DNA from: Limnobacter thiooxidans
GTDB taxonomy: Bacteria; Pseudomonadota; Gammaproteobacteria; Burkholderiales; Burkholderiaceae_B
Assembly: GCF_036323495.1 (NCBI RefSeq)
Contig: NZ_AP028947.1
Coordinates: 558,001-622,000 of the forward strand
Direction: 5' to 3'
DNA length: 64,000 nt
Below are positions 16,478-24,501 of this stretch, one piece after another. The position numbers were made by a program, and so were the translations under genes. Within the stretch, counting starts at the first letter, position 1. Every line of letters starts with the position of its first letter. The notes beneath the pieces were generated by a model, which made no database searches, was not told the DNA's origin, and was given only the letters and a program-made list of their open reading frames with translations.

Positions 16478-16975
16478 ATGAAGAAAGTGTGGCCTGTTCC
16501 TCAATGGCAAAGTCAGTTCAGTTACAAGCAACATCCGCGCAGTTTCGGGTCCAAGCGCTCTCAAGGCCGCACACACGCCGGTTGCGACCTGTATGCGCCC
16601 TTGGGTTCAGAGGTGTTGGCAATTTCGGCTGGTCGTGTCGTTTCAGCGGGTAAGTTTTACATGGGCACTTTCGAGGTCAGCATTGATCACGGGGCGCTGG
16701 GTGTTGTGCGCTATGGAGAAATTGCTGTTGCTCCAGGGCTTGATTTGAAAAGTAACGTGGAGGCCGGTCAGGTGATTGGCTATGTGGCCAGCCTGGGGCG
16801 TGGTATTCCACCCATGTTGCACATTGAGCAGTTCAAGGGAAGTAAGGTCGGCCCGTTGACTGATCGATCAAACCCACCCTATTTGCGGCGTGCGGACCTT
16901 ATGGATATTACCCCGCTTCTGGATGAAATGGTTTGCACTCATCTTGGTGGCCTGTGCAAGGCGGTGGCAGCATGA
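16478..16975 (+). CDS. M23-family peptidase without signal peptide, probable T6SS cell-wall effector
   Basis: A 165-residue protein that is almost entirely an M23 (LytM-like) domain: HAGCDLYAP supplies zinc ligands His33 and Asp37, and MLHIEQF supplies His115. The first His of the usual HxH pair is Met here, which I recall as normal for a subgroup of short M23 proteins linked to type VI secretion. The tail NPPYLRRADLMDITPLLD also fits that subgroup. There is no signal peptide, yet the substrate is peptidoglycan, so delivery by another route is implied. The next gene overlaps by four bases (ATGA) and encodes a lipoprotein, the expected place for a periplasmic immunity protein. The ATG at 16478 follows AAAAGG; an upstream in-frame TTG is less likely. 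Confidence 0.7.
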   Translation: MKKVWPVPQWQSQFSYKQHPRSFGSKRSQGRTHAGCDLYAPLGSEVLAISAGRVVSAGKFYMGTFEVSIDHGALGVVRYGEIAVAPGLDLKSNVEAGQVIGYVASLGRGIPPMLHIEQFKGSKVGPLTDRSNPPYLRRADLMDITPLLDEMVCTHLGGLCKAVAA

Positions 16976-17508
16976 AAGCAATTTTTATAATGCTGATGAC
17001 GTACATCTTCGTGACCGGCTGTCAGCAATCAGATGACGCGAAAGAGGAAAAGTTCACTGCAGTGGCGATTGAAAATCAATCCGCCATTGCCCCCGCTATT
17101 GAATTGGCTTCAAACATAGACCCGGATCAACTGAAAATTGGACCAGTCGATGCACCCCTTTGCGCAAAGCCCGTGACAGTGCTCGATCCTGAAATGGCCT
17201 GTCAACAAAACAATTGCAGCGTGAAGGCGTTTTACAGTGGGCTGATACCTGTGCAAAAAAATCAGCGAGCCATTCAGGTTTTTGACTGTGGCAACGCTGA
17301 AGTACAACCTCTGCTATTGACAGACCGCGAGCCCCGGTTCAACAGTACTGCCATTTTAATTTTGCAGAACACACGCGACGGTGAGAACTTGTGGCGTCAG
17401 TCGCAAGAGGGCGATCAATACCAAATTGAACTCGCCACTGAAGCAGCCGAGGGCGTGCTTTCACTCAACTCCCAAGGCCTATACGAATGGACCGAGCTTC
17501 CCGATTAA
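16972..17508 (+). CDS. Lipoprotein, probable immunity partner of the M23 protein
   Basis: A 178-residue lipoprotein: signal peptide with lipobox VTGC (Cys17) followed by QQSDDAKEE, a flexible acidic stretch, and a soluble domain with Cys residues that could form disulfides (around PLCAKPV, MACQQNNCSV and DCGNAE). No known family is recognised. The four-base overlap with the M23 gene and the periplasmic location suggest that it protects the cell from that peptidase. This is inference from context. It converges with the 17515-18072 gene, six bases away. Confidence 0.65.
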   Translation: MKAIFIMLMTYIFVTGCQQSDDAKEEKFTAVAIENQSAIAPAIELASNIDPDQLKIGPVDAPLCAKPVTVLDPEMACQQNNCSVKAFYSGLIPVQKNQRAIQVFDCGNAEVQPLLLTDREPRFNSTAILILQNTRDGENLWRQSQEGDQYQIELATEAAEGVLSLNSQGLYEWTELPD

Positions 17509-17514
17509 TGTGGC

Positions 17515-18072
17515 TTACTTATTGGGCTTGAAGCCCACATAGCCCAGGCAGTCTGCATTTTTTTCCTGAAAGCCAAAATCGATTTCACCCCATGCAGTGC
17601 TGGCTGTGTAGGTGGTGGCTTCCTCAAGAGAACGGCCGCGTGGTGTGCCTGTGATGTCCAGTGTGGGGTATTGTTGCTTCACCTGCGACAACGATATGCA
17701 ATCATCCGCGACGTGCAGCAACAGCATGCCTGCGCTTGCAGTTGTTGGCCTGGGCAAGCGTAAATCAATGTTCACGATGGTGATTGCGCCGGCCAGCGCC
17801 AGTTCCCGTCCTGAATAAAACTGAAAGAATTCGTTTGATTTTTGCATTTCTTCACGCAGTGACTGGCCCAATATCTTCTCTACCCCGGGTAATGAAAACG
17901 GGGAAATCGATTGAATGTCCTCAATTATCTGCCAGATGGATTGGTTCAGCTTGATCATTGTTTTTTCCTTCGAAGCGAATGCTGTGTCTTGCCAAAAAAC
18001 CGCGCACAAAAGCGCCAACAAAAACGAGTACAAACACAGGCCTGGGTGGCTTGCATTACTTTTTCCCGCCAT
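17515..18072 (-). CDS. Exported protein, probable immunity partner of the PAAR effector
   Basis: A 185-residue protein from ATG 18072, with a signal peptide (LCLYSFLLALLCAVFW, likely cleavage after AFA) and a mature domain of mixed strands and helices (ALAGAITIVNIDLRLP; SAGMLLLHVADDC; TAWGEIDFGFQEKNADCLGYVGF). The frame is open further upstream but that part overlaps the PAAR gene heavily; the internal start overlaps by only 17 bases and creates a proper signal peptide. Small exported proteins directly downstream of PAAR effectors are usually their immunity proteins. The family itself is unknown to me. Confidence 0.65.
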   Translation of the reverse strand: MAGKSNASHPGLCLYSFLLALLCAVFWQDTAFASKEKTMIKLNQSIWQIIEDIQSISPFSLPGVEKILGQSLREEMQKSNEFFQFYSGRELALAGAITIVNIDLRLPRPTTASAGMLLLHVADDCISLSQVKQQYPTLDITGTPRGRSLEEATTYTASTAWGEIDFGFQEKNADCLGYVGFKPNK

Positions 18073-18934
18073 GGTGCTTGTCGTACCAACCGCCGTAATA
18101 GTCTGCATAATTTTGGCCTGTTGTGGATGTAAATTCGCCGTTGCCAAATTGTGATCCAATTTTTCGTATGGCGACTTCGGCATTGCCGTCTTTCAAATAC
18201 TGGTTGTAGGCCTGAATGTAGCTTGCATGGTTTTTCGGGTTTCCGGCAATACCAATATCGGGTCCGCCTGCTGCAATGATTTCCCTTTGCACCTGAATAT
18301 TTTTCAAGGTGGCAGCACCTTCGTCGTCCAACGCGCCATTGAGGTAGGCTTGCCTTGAACTGGTATTAAGCTGATAAGGGTGCAGGGCATGACCCACTTC
18401 ATGGGCCAGAATCTGTGTGGCCTGGTTGGGGTCAGTTTTCAGTTGGATGTCCAGCGTGATTGTCTTGGTGCGCCGGTCAGCATAGGAACCTTGGCCAGCA
18501 AGGCCATAGTCGACTGTCCAGCCCTGACTTTGCAAGGTTTTCAAATTGCTGTTCAGGGTGGGTGACATGGCCACCAGCGCATCGACACTTTGCCCCAGTT
18601 TTCCATTGAGCATTGAACTTGGAGGATTCGTGGGGCTTGGCACCGCTGGAGCACCCCCTGAACCGTTAGCGGCCGCAATCAAGGTTGCGCCACACGCGAT
18701 TTTGTGACCATGCAGGGCCACCGCCATGTAGTTGTCGGTGAACATCGCCAAACCTTCAACAATTGGAAACACATGGGGTTTGCACAATGGGCAGGTGACC
18801 ATGTCGCCAACCCTTGCAATCGGGCGACCCTGTACTGTGGTGGTCAGGCTGCCCGAGATCACCACGCCGCCATGGCTGGTGGTGTCGCCGACCAAAATTT
18901 GGGCTCGACCTTGGATAATGGGTCTGGAAGACAT
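18056..18934 (-). CDS. PAAR-domain effector with C-terminal HExxH metallopeptidase
   Basis: A 292-residue specialised type VI secretion effector. Residues 1-90 are a PAAR domain (TTSHGGVVISGS; GRPIARVGDMVTCPLC; ATLIAAANGS), the cone that caps the VgrG spike. After a Pro/Ser linker (about 92-108) comes a zinc-metallopeptidase-like domain with HEVGH at 178-182 and candidate third ligand Glu205 (DDEGAA). Start 18934 gives the usual PAAR N-terminus; 22 extra residues are possible from 19000 but would overlap the divergent yigZ gene. No type VI structural genes are in the window, so it is an orphan effector module here. The downstream exported protein is its likely immunity partner. Confidence 0.8.
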   Translation of the reverse strand: MSSRPIIQGRAQILVGDTTSHGGVVISGSLTTTVQGRPIARVGDMVTCPLCKPHVFPIVEGLAMFTDNYMAVALHGHKIACGATLIAAANGSGGAPAVPSPTNPPSSMLNGKLGQSVDALVAMSPTLNSNLKTLQSQGWTVDYGLAGQGSYADRRTKTITLDIQLKTDPNQATQILAHEVGHALHPYQLNTSSRQAYLNGALDDEGAATLKNIQVQREIIAAGGPDIGIAGNPKNHASYIQAYNQYLKDGNAEVAIRKIGSQFGNGEFTSTTGQNYADYYGGWYDKHHGGKK

Positions 18935-18998
18935 GGACAAGGAAAGTAAACTATGGAATCCATTTAAGTAGTCAAACCCCGTCAGGTGGTTCCTTTCC

Positions 18999-19586
18999 AT
19001 GTTTTATTCAATTGCCGAAGCTGTCCATGCGGATTTGCTGATCAAGAAAAGCAGGTTCATCGCGTGCGTTGAGCCCGTTCAAGACCGCGCGGCGGCGTTG
19101 AAAATTGTGACCCGCTTGCGCGAGCAGCATCCCGGTGCTGCGCATGTTTGCTGGGCCTTGATGGCAGGTGGGCAGTCAGCAGCAGTGGACGATGGCGAAC
19201 CCAGTGGCACGGCCGGACGGCCCATGCTGGAGGTGTTGCGTCACCAAAACCTGGAAGGGGTGCTGGCCACGGTGGTGCGCTATTTTGGTGGCGTGAAACT
19301 TGGGGCAGGCGGTTTGGTTGGTGCGTATACCGACGCCGTGGCGCAAGCGGTTAAAAATGCCCACAAAATTCCGATCATCAAACGTTCCGTTTTGAATTGT
19401 CGCTTTGCCTATTCGCTAGAAGGTTTGGTGCGCCGGGAAGTGGAGCAAGCCGGCGCCAGGTTTTTGAATGTGCAACACGACAGCGATGTGCTGTGCGCAA
19501 TCGAAGTGTCAGAAGCCGAACTGGATCACTTGGTCCTGCGTATCAACGATGGTGCGCAAGGTCGGGTGGTGTGGTTGGCTGATTAA
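18999..19586 (+). CDS. yigZ: YigZ/IMPACT family protein (UPF0029)
   Basis: A 195-residue protein of the IMPACT/YigZ family: N-terminal domain with KKSRFIACVEPV and HVCWALMAGG, then DDGEPSGTAGRPMLEVL and RYFGGVKLGAGGLVGAY, the family signatures. Related proteins are linked to translation control, but the bacterial function is unsettled. An AGGTGG ribosome site precedes the ATG. It marks the right edge of the accessory block that starts after nrdB. Confidence 0.9.
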   Translation: MFYSIAEAVHADLLIKKSRFIACVEPVQDRAAALKIVTRLREQHPGAAHVCWALMAGGQSAAVDDGEPSGTAGRPMLEVLRHQNLEGVLATVVRYFGGVKLGAGGLVGAYTDAVAQAVKNAHKIPIIKRSVLNCRFAYSLEGLVRREVEQAGARFLNVQHDSDVLCAIEVSEAELDHLVLRINDGAQGRVVWLAD

Positions 19587-19610
19587 ACAATAATTGCAAG
19601 AATTGGAAAG

Positions 19611-20069
19611 TCACTTGAAATGGGGGCGCAACGCGAACAATGGCACTGCGTAAAGGCAGGCAAAGCCAGTGTTCAACACGGCGTTTTGCCAAAAACCGCT
19701 GACCAGTGAAAAGGCGGTGTCGGGCAGATACCAAAGCAACACCGACCCTGCCACCATGCCCCAAGCTTCCTTGATACCCCGGCTCATCAATTTGCGCACC
19801 ACCATGAATATCAACGCGCCCCAGCCGAATAACACGGCACCCATCACGGCGTGCGCCAGTTCAATGTAGGCGGTGGCCGAAGGGTCAAATGTACCAAATT
19901 GGTTTGCATTTTTAAAAATCATCAACCCAAAACCTTGCAGGGTCAGACCTGGCAACACAACCATCAGCAGGCCGAACAGCATGGTGAACACTGCCGCAAA
20001 ACTGAGCCAATTGATCCAGAACAGAGGGATGCTTGAAGTGGCGGCGTTAGAGGTGATTTGTGTTTGCAT
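19611..20069 (-). CDS. Four-helix membrane protein, unknown
   Basis: A 152-residue membrane protein from ATG 20069, which has a GGAG site; the frame is open 75 bases further without one. About four helices are visible (LFWINWLSFAAVFTMLFGLL; YIELAHAVMGAVLFGWGALI; WGMVAGSVLLWYLPDTAF; TGFACLYAVPLFAL). No named family is recognised. It converges with yigZ across 24 bases. Confidence 0.75.
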   Translation of the reverse strand: MQTQITSNAATSSIPLFWINWLSFAAVFTMLFGLLMVVLPGLTLQGFGLMIFKNANQFGTFDPSATAYIELAHAVMGAVLFGWGALIFMVVRKLMSRGIKEAWGMVAGSVLLWYLPDTAFSLVSGFWQNAVLNTGFACLYAVPLFALRPHFK

Positions 20070-20285
20070 GGCGAAGCTCCATTGTGTGGCTGAGTTGATG
20101 AAGGTTTTAAAGCGAGTCTGACTGTACGGGCCACCAGCCTGCAATAACCTTTGAGGTCAAATGCAAAGCCTCCCGTGTTATCTCGAATTGAAGCCAAGGT
20201 GCTGCCAGAAAGGAGTTGAGCAGGAACCACCAAGATTTGTAAAAGTACTTAGCGATCCATTTCAATTTTCAGCAGGTGCTCAATC

Positions 20286-20633
20286 ATGGATTCATACACA
20301 TCGCCAAGTATTTCGACCATGTCCCGATCCAACCAGATTCACGCAGAAAACATGGCTGTTTATGCGGGTCAACTGGCGGAATTCAAGGCATCGCCCACAC
20401 GCACCGCAGCATCAAAAATTTCATGGGTAACCGGGACCTTTGGTACTTTGGGGGTCTTGGTTGCTACCCCCGTGACTAGCAGCATGGTGTCGGGGCTCTG
20501 GGGGTGTGGCCTTAGTGCAGGTCTCAGTACGTTGTGCTGTATTGCATGTTGCACTGGAAATTCCATCGCGAAAAAGCCAGAAACGCCCAGGCACCCGGAT
20601 TTACCGGTTGACAACACCAATTACGGTGGCTGA
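20286..20633 (+). CDS. Small Cys/Gly-rich hydrophobic protein, hypothetical
   Basis: A 115-residue reading frame: Ser/Thr-rich N-terminus, helix-like middle, then a Gly- and Cys-rich hydrophobic stretch (GLWGCGLSAGLSTLCCIACC) that could span or insert in a membrane, and a polar tail. An AGGTG site sits 8 bases before the ATG. No family recognised. It could be a real small membrane-active protein or a chance frame; nothing else explains this 670-base stretch between 20070 and 20746. Confidence 0.45.
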   Translation: MDSYTSPSISTMSRSNQIHAENMAVYAGQLAEFKASPTRTAASKISWVTGTFGTLGVLVATPVTSSMVSGLWGCGLSAGLSTLCCIACCTGNSIAKKPETPRHPDLPVDNTNYGG

Positions 20634-20746
20634 TTCAATGCCTGCAACGGGAACAATGGCTTGAGCCACAACGTTTGAATGGGAGACAATACAATGGAGT
20701 TTTGCACCCGGTGTGCAAATCCTTGTTTGTATTGTCAGGACTACGC

Positions 20747-22015
20747 ATGAGAACTGCACTGAGTTACCTGGTCGCGGCCCGGCGCTGCGAAATTGACGAA
20801 TTGGGCAGCTTGGCCCGAACCTGTGATTTGATTCGTGTTGTCAGTGAATTGGTTCACCGATTGCAGCATGAACGGGGTGTTTCAAATTTGTTTCTGGCCT
20901 CGAAGGGGCAACAGTACGCTGAACTTCGTGCGCAGCGAATCGCAGCCACGGACACCTCACACCAGGCTGTGCTCCACCTTCTCGACCCGGAAGACAATAC
21001 AGCCCAGTTCAGTGGTGGCGCGCGCCTTTACACCAAAATTGCACTGGCCCTGCATGCTCTCGACGAGCTTCAGGCGTTGCGCCAGTCGGTAAGCCGGTTG
21101 CAGTGCAACCCGCAAGCCAATACAGAGCGTTACAAAAAATTGGTTAATGTTCTACTGGCGTTGATTTTCGAGGCGGCCGACGTCGCAGTTGACCCGGACA
21201 TCTCTCGCCTGTTGATTGCTTTGTTTCACTTGATGCAGGGCAAGGAATTTGCAGGGCAGGAAAGGGCCACTGGCGGCGCTGCGTTTGCAGCGGGGTGTAT
21301 TGGCAATGAGCAGAAACAATCGCTTGAGTTCCTGATTGAAATGCAAGACCAGGCCCTTCAGCGTTTTGAATCGTTTGCGGGGCATTTGAACCGCGAGTGG
21401 CAGGCTTTGCAGGCCAGCATGCCGCTGGCTGAATTGCAGGGCATGCGCCGCAGTCTTTTAGACAGTCGGGAAGGCAAGCTCAATCGCGCCCTGTCTGACC
21501 AATGGTTTTCCTGTTGTACCCTGCGCATGGACGAACTGCACAATGTGGAAATGCACATCGCCAGCGTGTTGCAGCAATTGTGCAGGGATAAAACAAGCAA
21601 GCTGCAGCATGAACTGGATGCACAGGAACAGGTGCTGCCTGCTTTCGGCGACCCCGAGGCATTCTCGCCGCTGGCGGCTTTCACCACTCAAGTTTCGCCT
21701 GAAAGCCTGCGCGCAGACAGCGAACAAGGCACCGTCGGCCCACACCTGACCCAGGCGGTGGTGGACATGTTGCACGTGCAGTCCGCACGGCTTCAAACCC
21801 TGACGGAAGAGCTGGCACAGGTTCGTACTTCACTGGATGAGCGCAAGTTGATTGAGCGCGCCAAGGGTATCTTGATGACCCACCGCGGTCTGGATGAAGA
21901 AAGTGCTTACCGCTTTTTGCGCCGAAGTGCGATGGACCACAACCGGAGAATTGTAGAGGTGGCCCAGTCGGTGTTGTCGTTGTCTGAAGTGCTGCCGGGT
22001 CCGGGAAAGCCTTGA
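20747..22015 (+). CDS. NIT-sensor and ANTAR RNA-binding antiterminator (NasR-like)
   Basis: A 422-residue regulator. The N-terminal three quarters is a NIT (nitrate/nitrite-sensing) helical domain: HRLQHERGVSNLFLAS is the typical signature. The last 60 residues are an ANTAR domain (ERKLIERAKGILMTHRGLDE; DHNRRIVEVAQSVL) that binds paired hairpins in leader RNA and prevents termination. NasR of Klebsiella, which controls nitrate assimilation, has this build. No nas genes are nearby, so its target lies elsewhere. Start 20747 has an AGGA site at good spacing. Confidence 0.88.
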   Translation: MRTALSYLVAARRCEIDELGSLARTCDLIRVVSELVHRLQHERGVSNLFLASKGQQYAELRAQRIAATDTSHQAVLHLLDPEDNTAQFSGGARLYTKIALALHALDELQALRQSVSRLQCNPQANTERYKKLVNVLLALIFEAADVAVDPDISRLLIALFHLMQGKEFAGQERATGGAAFAAGCIGNEQKQSLEFLIEMQDQALQRFESFAGHLNREWQALQASMPLAELQGMRRSLLDSREGKLNRALSDQWFSCCTLRMDELHNVEMHIASVLQQLCRDKTSKLQHELDAQEQVLPAFGDPEAFSPLAAFTTQVSPESLRADSEQGTVGPHLTQAVVDMLHVQSARLQTLTEELAQVRTSLDERKLIERAKGILMTHRGLDEESAYRFLRRSAMDHNRRIVEVAQSVLSLSEVLPGPGKP

Positions 22016-22027
22016 GTACACCGCACT

Positions 22028-23650
22028 TTATTGGATAAACAACTGTTTGGCGACGGCTTCCGCCACCTCAATGCCGTCTACCCCGGCAGAAAGAATACCG
22101 CCCGCATAGCTGGCCCCTTCGCCCGCGGGGTAAAGCCCTTTCACATTCAGACTCTGGAAGTCGTCGCCACGTGTAATGCGCAAGGGCGAAGATGTGCGGG
22201 TTTCAACGCCGGTCAACACCGCGTCGTGCATGTCGAAGCCTTTGATCTTTTTGCCGAAAGCGGGCAGTGCTTCGCGTATGGCAGTGATGGCATATTCAGG
22301 CAGGGCCGTGGCCAGGTCGGTGAGGTGCACGCCTGGCTTGTAGGAAGGCTCCACGCTGCCCAATTCAGTGGATGGTTTGCCGGCGATGAAGTCGCCAACC
22401 AGTTGGCCAGGTGCCTCGTAATTGCTTCCACCCAGCGTGAATGCATTGGATTCCAATTGGCGTTGAAAATCAATACCCGCCAGTGGGCCACCGGGGTAGT
22501 CGGCCGGGCTGATGCCCACCACGATACCTGCGTTGGCATTGCGTTCATTGCGTGAATACTGGCTCATGCCGTTGGTCACCACGCGGTTTTCTTCAGAGGT
22601 GGCGGCCACCACCGTGCCACCAGGGCACATGCAAAAGCTGTACACCGAGCGGCCGTTGGCGGCGTGGTGTACAAGTTTGTAATCGGCCGCACCCAGCAGC
22701 GGGTGCCCTGCATGTTGGCCCAAACGGGCGCGGTCAATCAAGCCTTGCGGGTGTTCAATTCGAAAGCCGACCGAAAAGGGTTTGGCTTCCATGTACACGC
22801 CGCGCTCGTGCAGCTTGGCGAAGGTGTCGCGCGAGCTGTGCCCCAGCGCCAGCACCACGTGGTCTGCGCGCAATTCGTAGTGGCTGTTGTCCTGAAGGTT
22901 TTCAATGGTCAGGCCGCGAATATGGCCGTCTTCAATCAGGAAGTCGCTGACCCGCTGCTGGAAGCGAATTTCACCGCCCATGGCAATGATTTGTTCGCGC
23001 ATGTTTTCAACAACCTTGACCAAGCGGAAGGTGCCAATGTGAGGCTTGCTGACCAGCAGAATTTCTTCAGGCGCACCGGCTTTGACAAACTCGGTCATCA
23101 CCTTGCGGCCCAAAAAGCGGGGGTCCTTGATCTGGCTCCACAGCTTGCCGTCTGAAAACGTACCAGCGCCACCTTCACCAAACTGCACGTTCGATTCGGT
23201 GTGCAACACGCGTTTGCGCCACAGCCCCCAGGTGTCTTTCGTGCGTTCACGAACCGGCTTGCCACGTTCAATTACAATCGGCTTGAAGCCCATCTGTGCC
23301 AGCATCATGGCCGCAAAAATACCGCAAGGGCCGAAGCCAATCACCACGGGCCGAATGGCGGGCGCCTCTTTCACCTGGGTGATGAGGTGGTAAGCCATGT
23401 CGGGCGCCGGGCGAATGTGCGAATTGGTGGCAAATTTGGCCAGCAATTTCGCTTCAAGCTGCGGGTTACCCAACTCAACATCCACGATGTAGACCAGCAG
23501 CAACTTTTGCTTGCGCGCGTCGTAGCTTCGTTTGTAAATCGCGTGGCTTTGAATGTCCGCAGGCGATATGTCGAGTGTGCGGACGATCAGTTCCTGCAGG
23601 GCGTGTTCGGGGTGGTCAAGCGGCAGCTTGAGTTCGGAGAGGCGGATCAT
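22028..23650 (-). CDS. FAD-dependent dehydrogenase, COG2509-type
   Basis: A 540-residue cytosolic flavoprotein: FAD-binding VVIGFGPCGIFAAMMLAQMG, then GGAGTFSDGKLWSQI and the C-terminal GLYPAGEGASYAGGILSAGVDG, the layout of uncharacterised FAD-dependent dehydrogenases (COG2509). An N-terminal domain of about 90 residues precedes the FAD domain. The substrate is not known. Start 23650 gives MIRLSELKLP with an AAGGT site; 12 more residues are open upstream. Confidence 0.85.
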   Translation of the reverse strand: MIRLSELKLPLDHPEHALQELIVRTLDISPADIQSHAIYKRSYDARKQKLLLVYIVDVELGNPQLEAKLLAKFATNSHIRPAPDMAYHLITQVKEAPAIRPVVIGFGPCGIFAAMMLAQMGFKPIVIERGKPVRERTKDTWGLWRKRVLHTESNVQFGEGGAGTFSDGKLWSQIKDPRFLGRKVMTEFVKAGAPEEILLVSKPHIGTFRLVKVVENMREQIIAMGGEIRFQQRVSDFLIEDGHIRGLTIENLQDNSHYELRADHVVLALGHSSRDTFAKLHERGVYMEAKPFSVGFRIEHPQGLIDRARLGQHAGHPLLGAADYKLVHHAANGRSVYSFCMCPGGTVVAATSEENRVVTNGMSQYSRNERNANAGIVVGISPADYPGGPLAGIDFQRQLESNAFTLGGSNYEAPGQLVGDFIAGKPSTELGSVEPSYKPGVHLTDLATALPEYAITAIREALPAFGKKIKGFDMHDAVLTGVETRTSSPLRITRGDDFQSLNVKGLYPAGEGASYAGGILSAGVDGIEVAEAVAKQLFIQ

Positions 23651-23838
23651 GGCGGTAGTACCTTGTGGATCTGTTTTTCGGATCAAGCCGGCATTTTAAG
23701 CTGTTGCCTGCCAGCTCGTCACCAAATTTTGCGTGGTGATTAGCCACAACGGGTCACCCGTTTCCACTTGGCCTGTTCATCCAGTAAGGTCATGAATTGC
23801 ACATTCCGCAATTGGGCGACGTGTTTCCTGCTTCCGTG

Positions 23839-24414
23839 ATGAATCAAATTCGAAACTACCCGCTTGCCCTGTTGATTCTGGCCTTGTCCGCTGCCGCGCA
23901 AGCTTCTCCTGACTGGGTGTATGCCACCCACGCGAACATATCCATTCCGGAAGGTTCGCCACTGATTCACATGCCCAGCTTGGAAGATGAAACCCTTCAT
24001 GAGTTTGTCGGGCAGGTTGAGTTGGCGGGCAAGGTGCAGGTTGGGTGGTACAGGTGGATTGCTGAAGACTCGATTGAAATTGAAATGGAGCTGATATTTG
24101 TGCCCGCGGCCGAGCAGCACACCAAGCTTCCGGTGGTTCAACACCCCTTGGAGCCGCCCACATTGCCCAAGCTGATTTCCCTGGATATTCCCAATGGTGA
24201 CGAAAGCGCCATGCTGACGCGCTTGTTTGGGGAAAAGCTGGCCGCCGACATTCTGAAAAAACGCTTGAATAGGTCTGTGGAAGGAATAATCACTTTCAAC
24301 ACCTACCAAACGCGGGTTGAATGCGATCGCCGGTTTTTCCGCGCAACCCCGGTCTCTTTTACGCCCACAGCCAAGCCAAAGGTGTTGGGCAGCTTGCCTC
24401 AACTGGGTTGCTGA
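23839..24414 (+). CDS. Exported protein of unknown function
   Basis: A 191-residue protein from ATG 23839 with a signal peptide (NYPLALLILALSAAAQA, cleavage before SPDW). The mature part has a strand-rich stretch (WYRWIAEDSIEIEMELIFVP) and two Cys near the end (VECDRRFF; QLGC) that could form a disulfide. It resembles secreted proteins of the CsiV/peptidoglycan-binding type only loosely, so no function is assigned. A large frame on the opposite strand is rejected because it lacks these features. Confidence 0.65.
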   Translation: MNQIRNYPLALLILALSAAAQASPDWVYATHANISIPEGSPLIHMPSLEDETLHEFVGQVELAGKVQVGWYRWIAEDSIEIEMELIFVPAAEQHTKLPVVQHPLEPPTLPKLISLDIPNGDESAMLTRLFGEKLAADILKKRLNRSVEGIITFNTYQTRVECDRRFFRATPVSFTPTAKPKVLGSLPQLGC

Positions 24415-24429
24415 AAACCCGGTTTTTAA

Positions 24430-24464
24430 ACCTTGCAGGTCATGATTGCAATAACCTGCAAGGT
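24430..24464. promoter_or_regulatory. Twin palindromic operator upstream of XRE regulator
   Basis: ACCTTGCAGGT (24430-24440) and its exact reverse complement ACCTGCAAGGT (24454-24464) lie 24 bp apart centre to centre. Each is itself an ACCT-N3-AGGT palindrome, the form expected for an XRE-family dimer. They sit 38-72 bases before the regulator's ATG, so autoregulation is a fair inference. Confidence 0.6.
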
Positions 24465-24501
24465 CATGGATGCCATTCAATTTCCATGGCAGTATTCAAG
24501 C

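Noticed and set aside
23740..24480. 246-residue minus-strand frame opposite the exported protein at 23839-24414
   Set aside because: No motif, Asn/Gly/Arg/His-rich shadow composition; the plus-strand frame has a signal peptide and ordinary composition.
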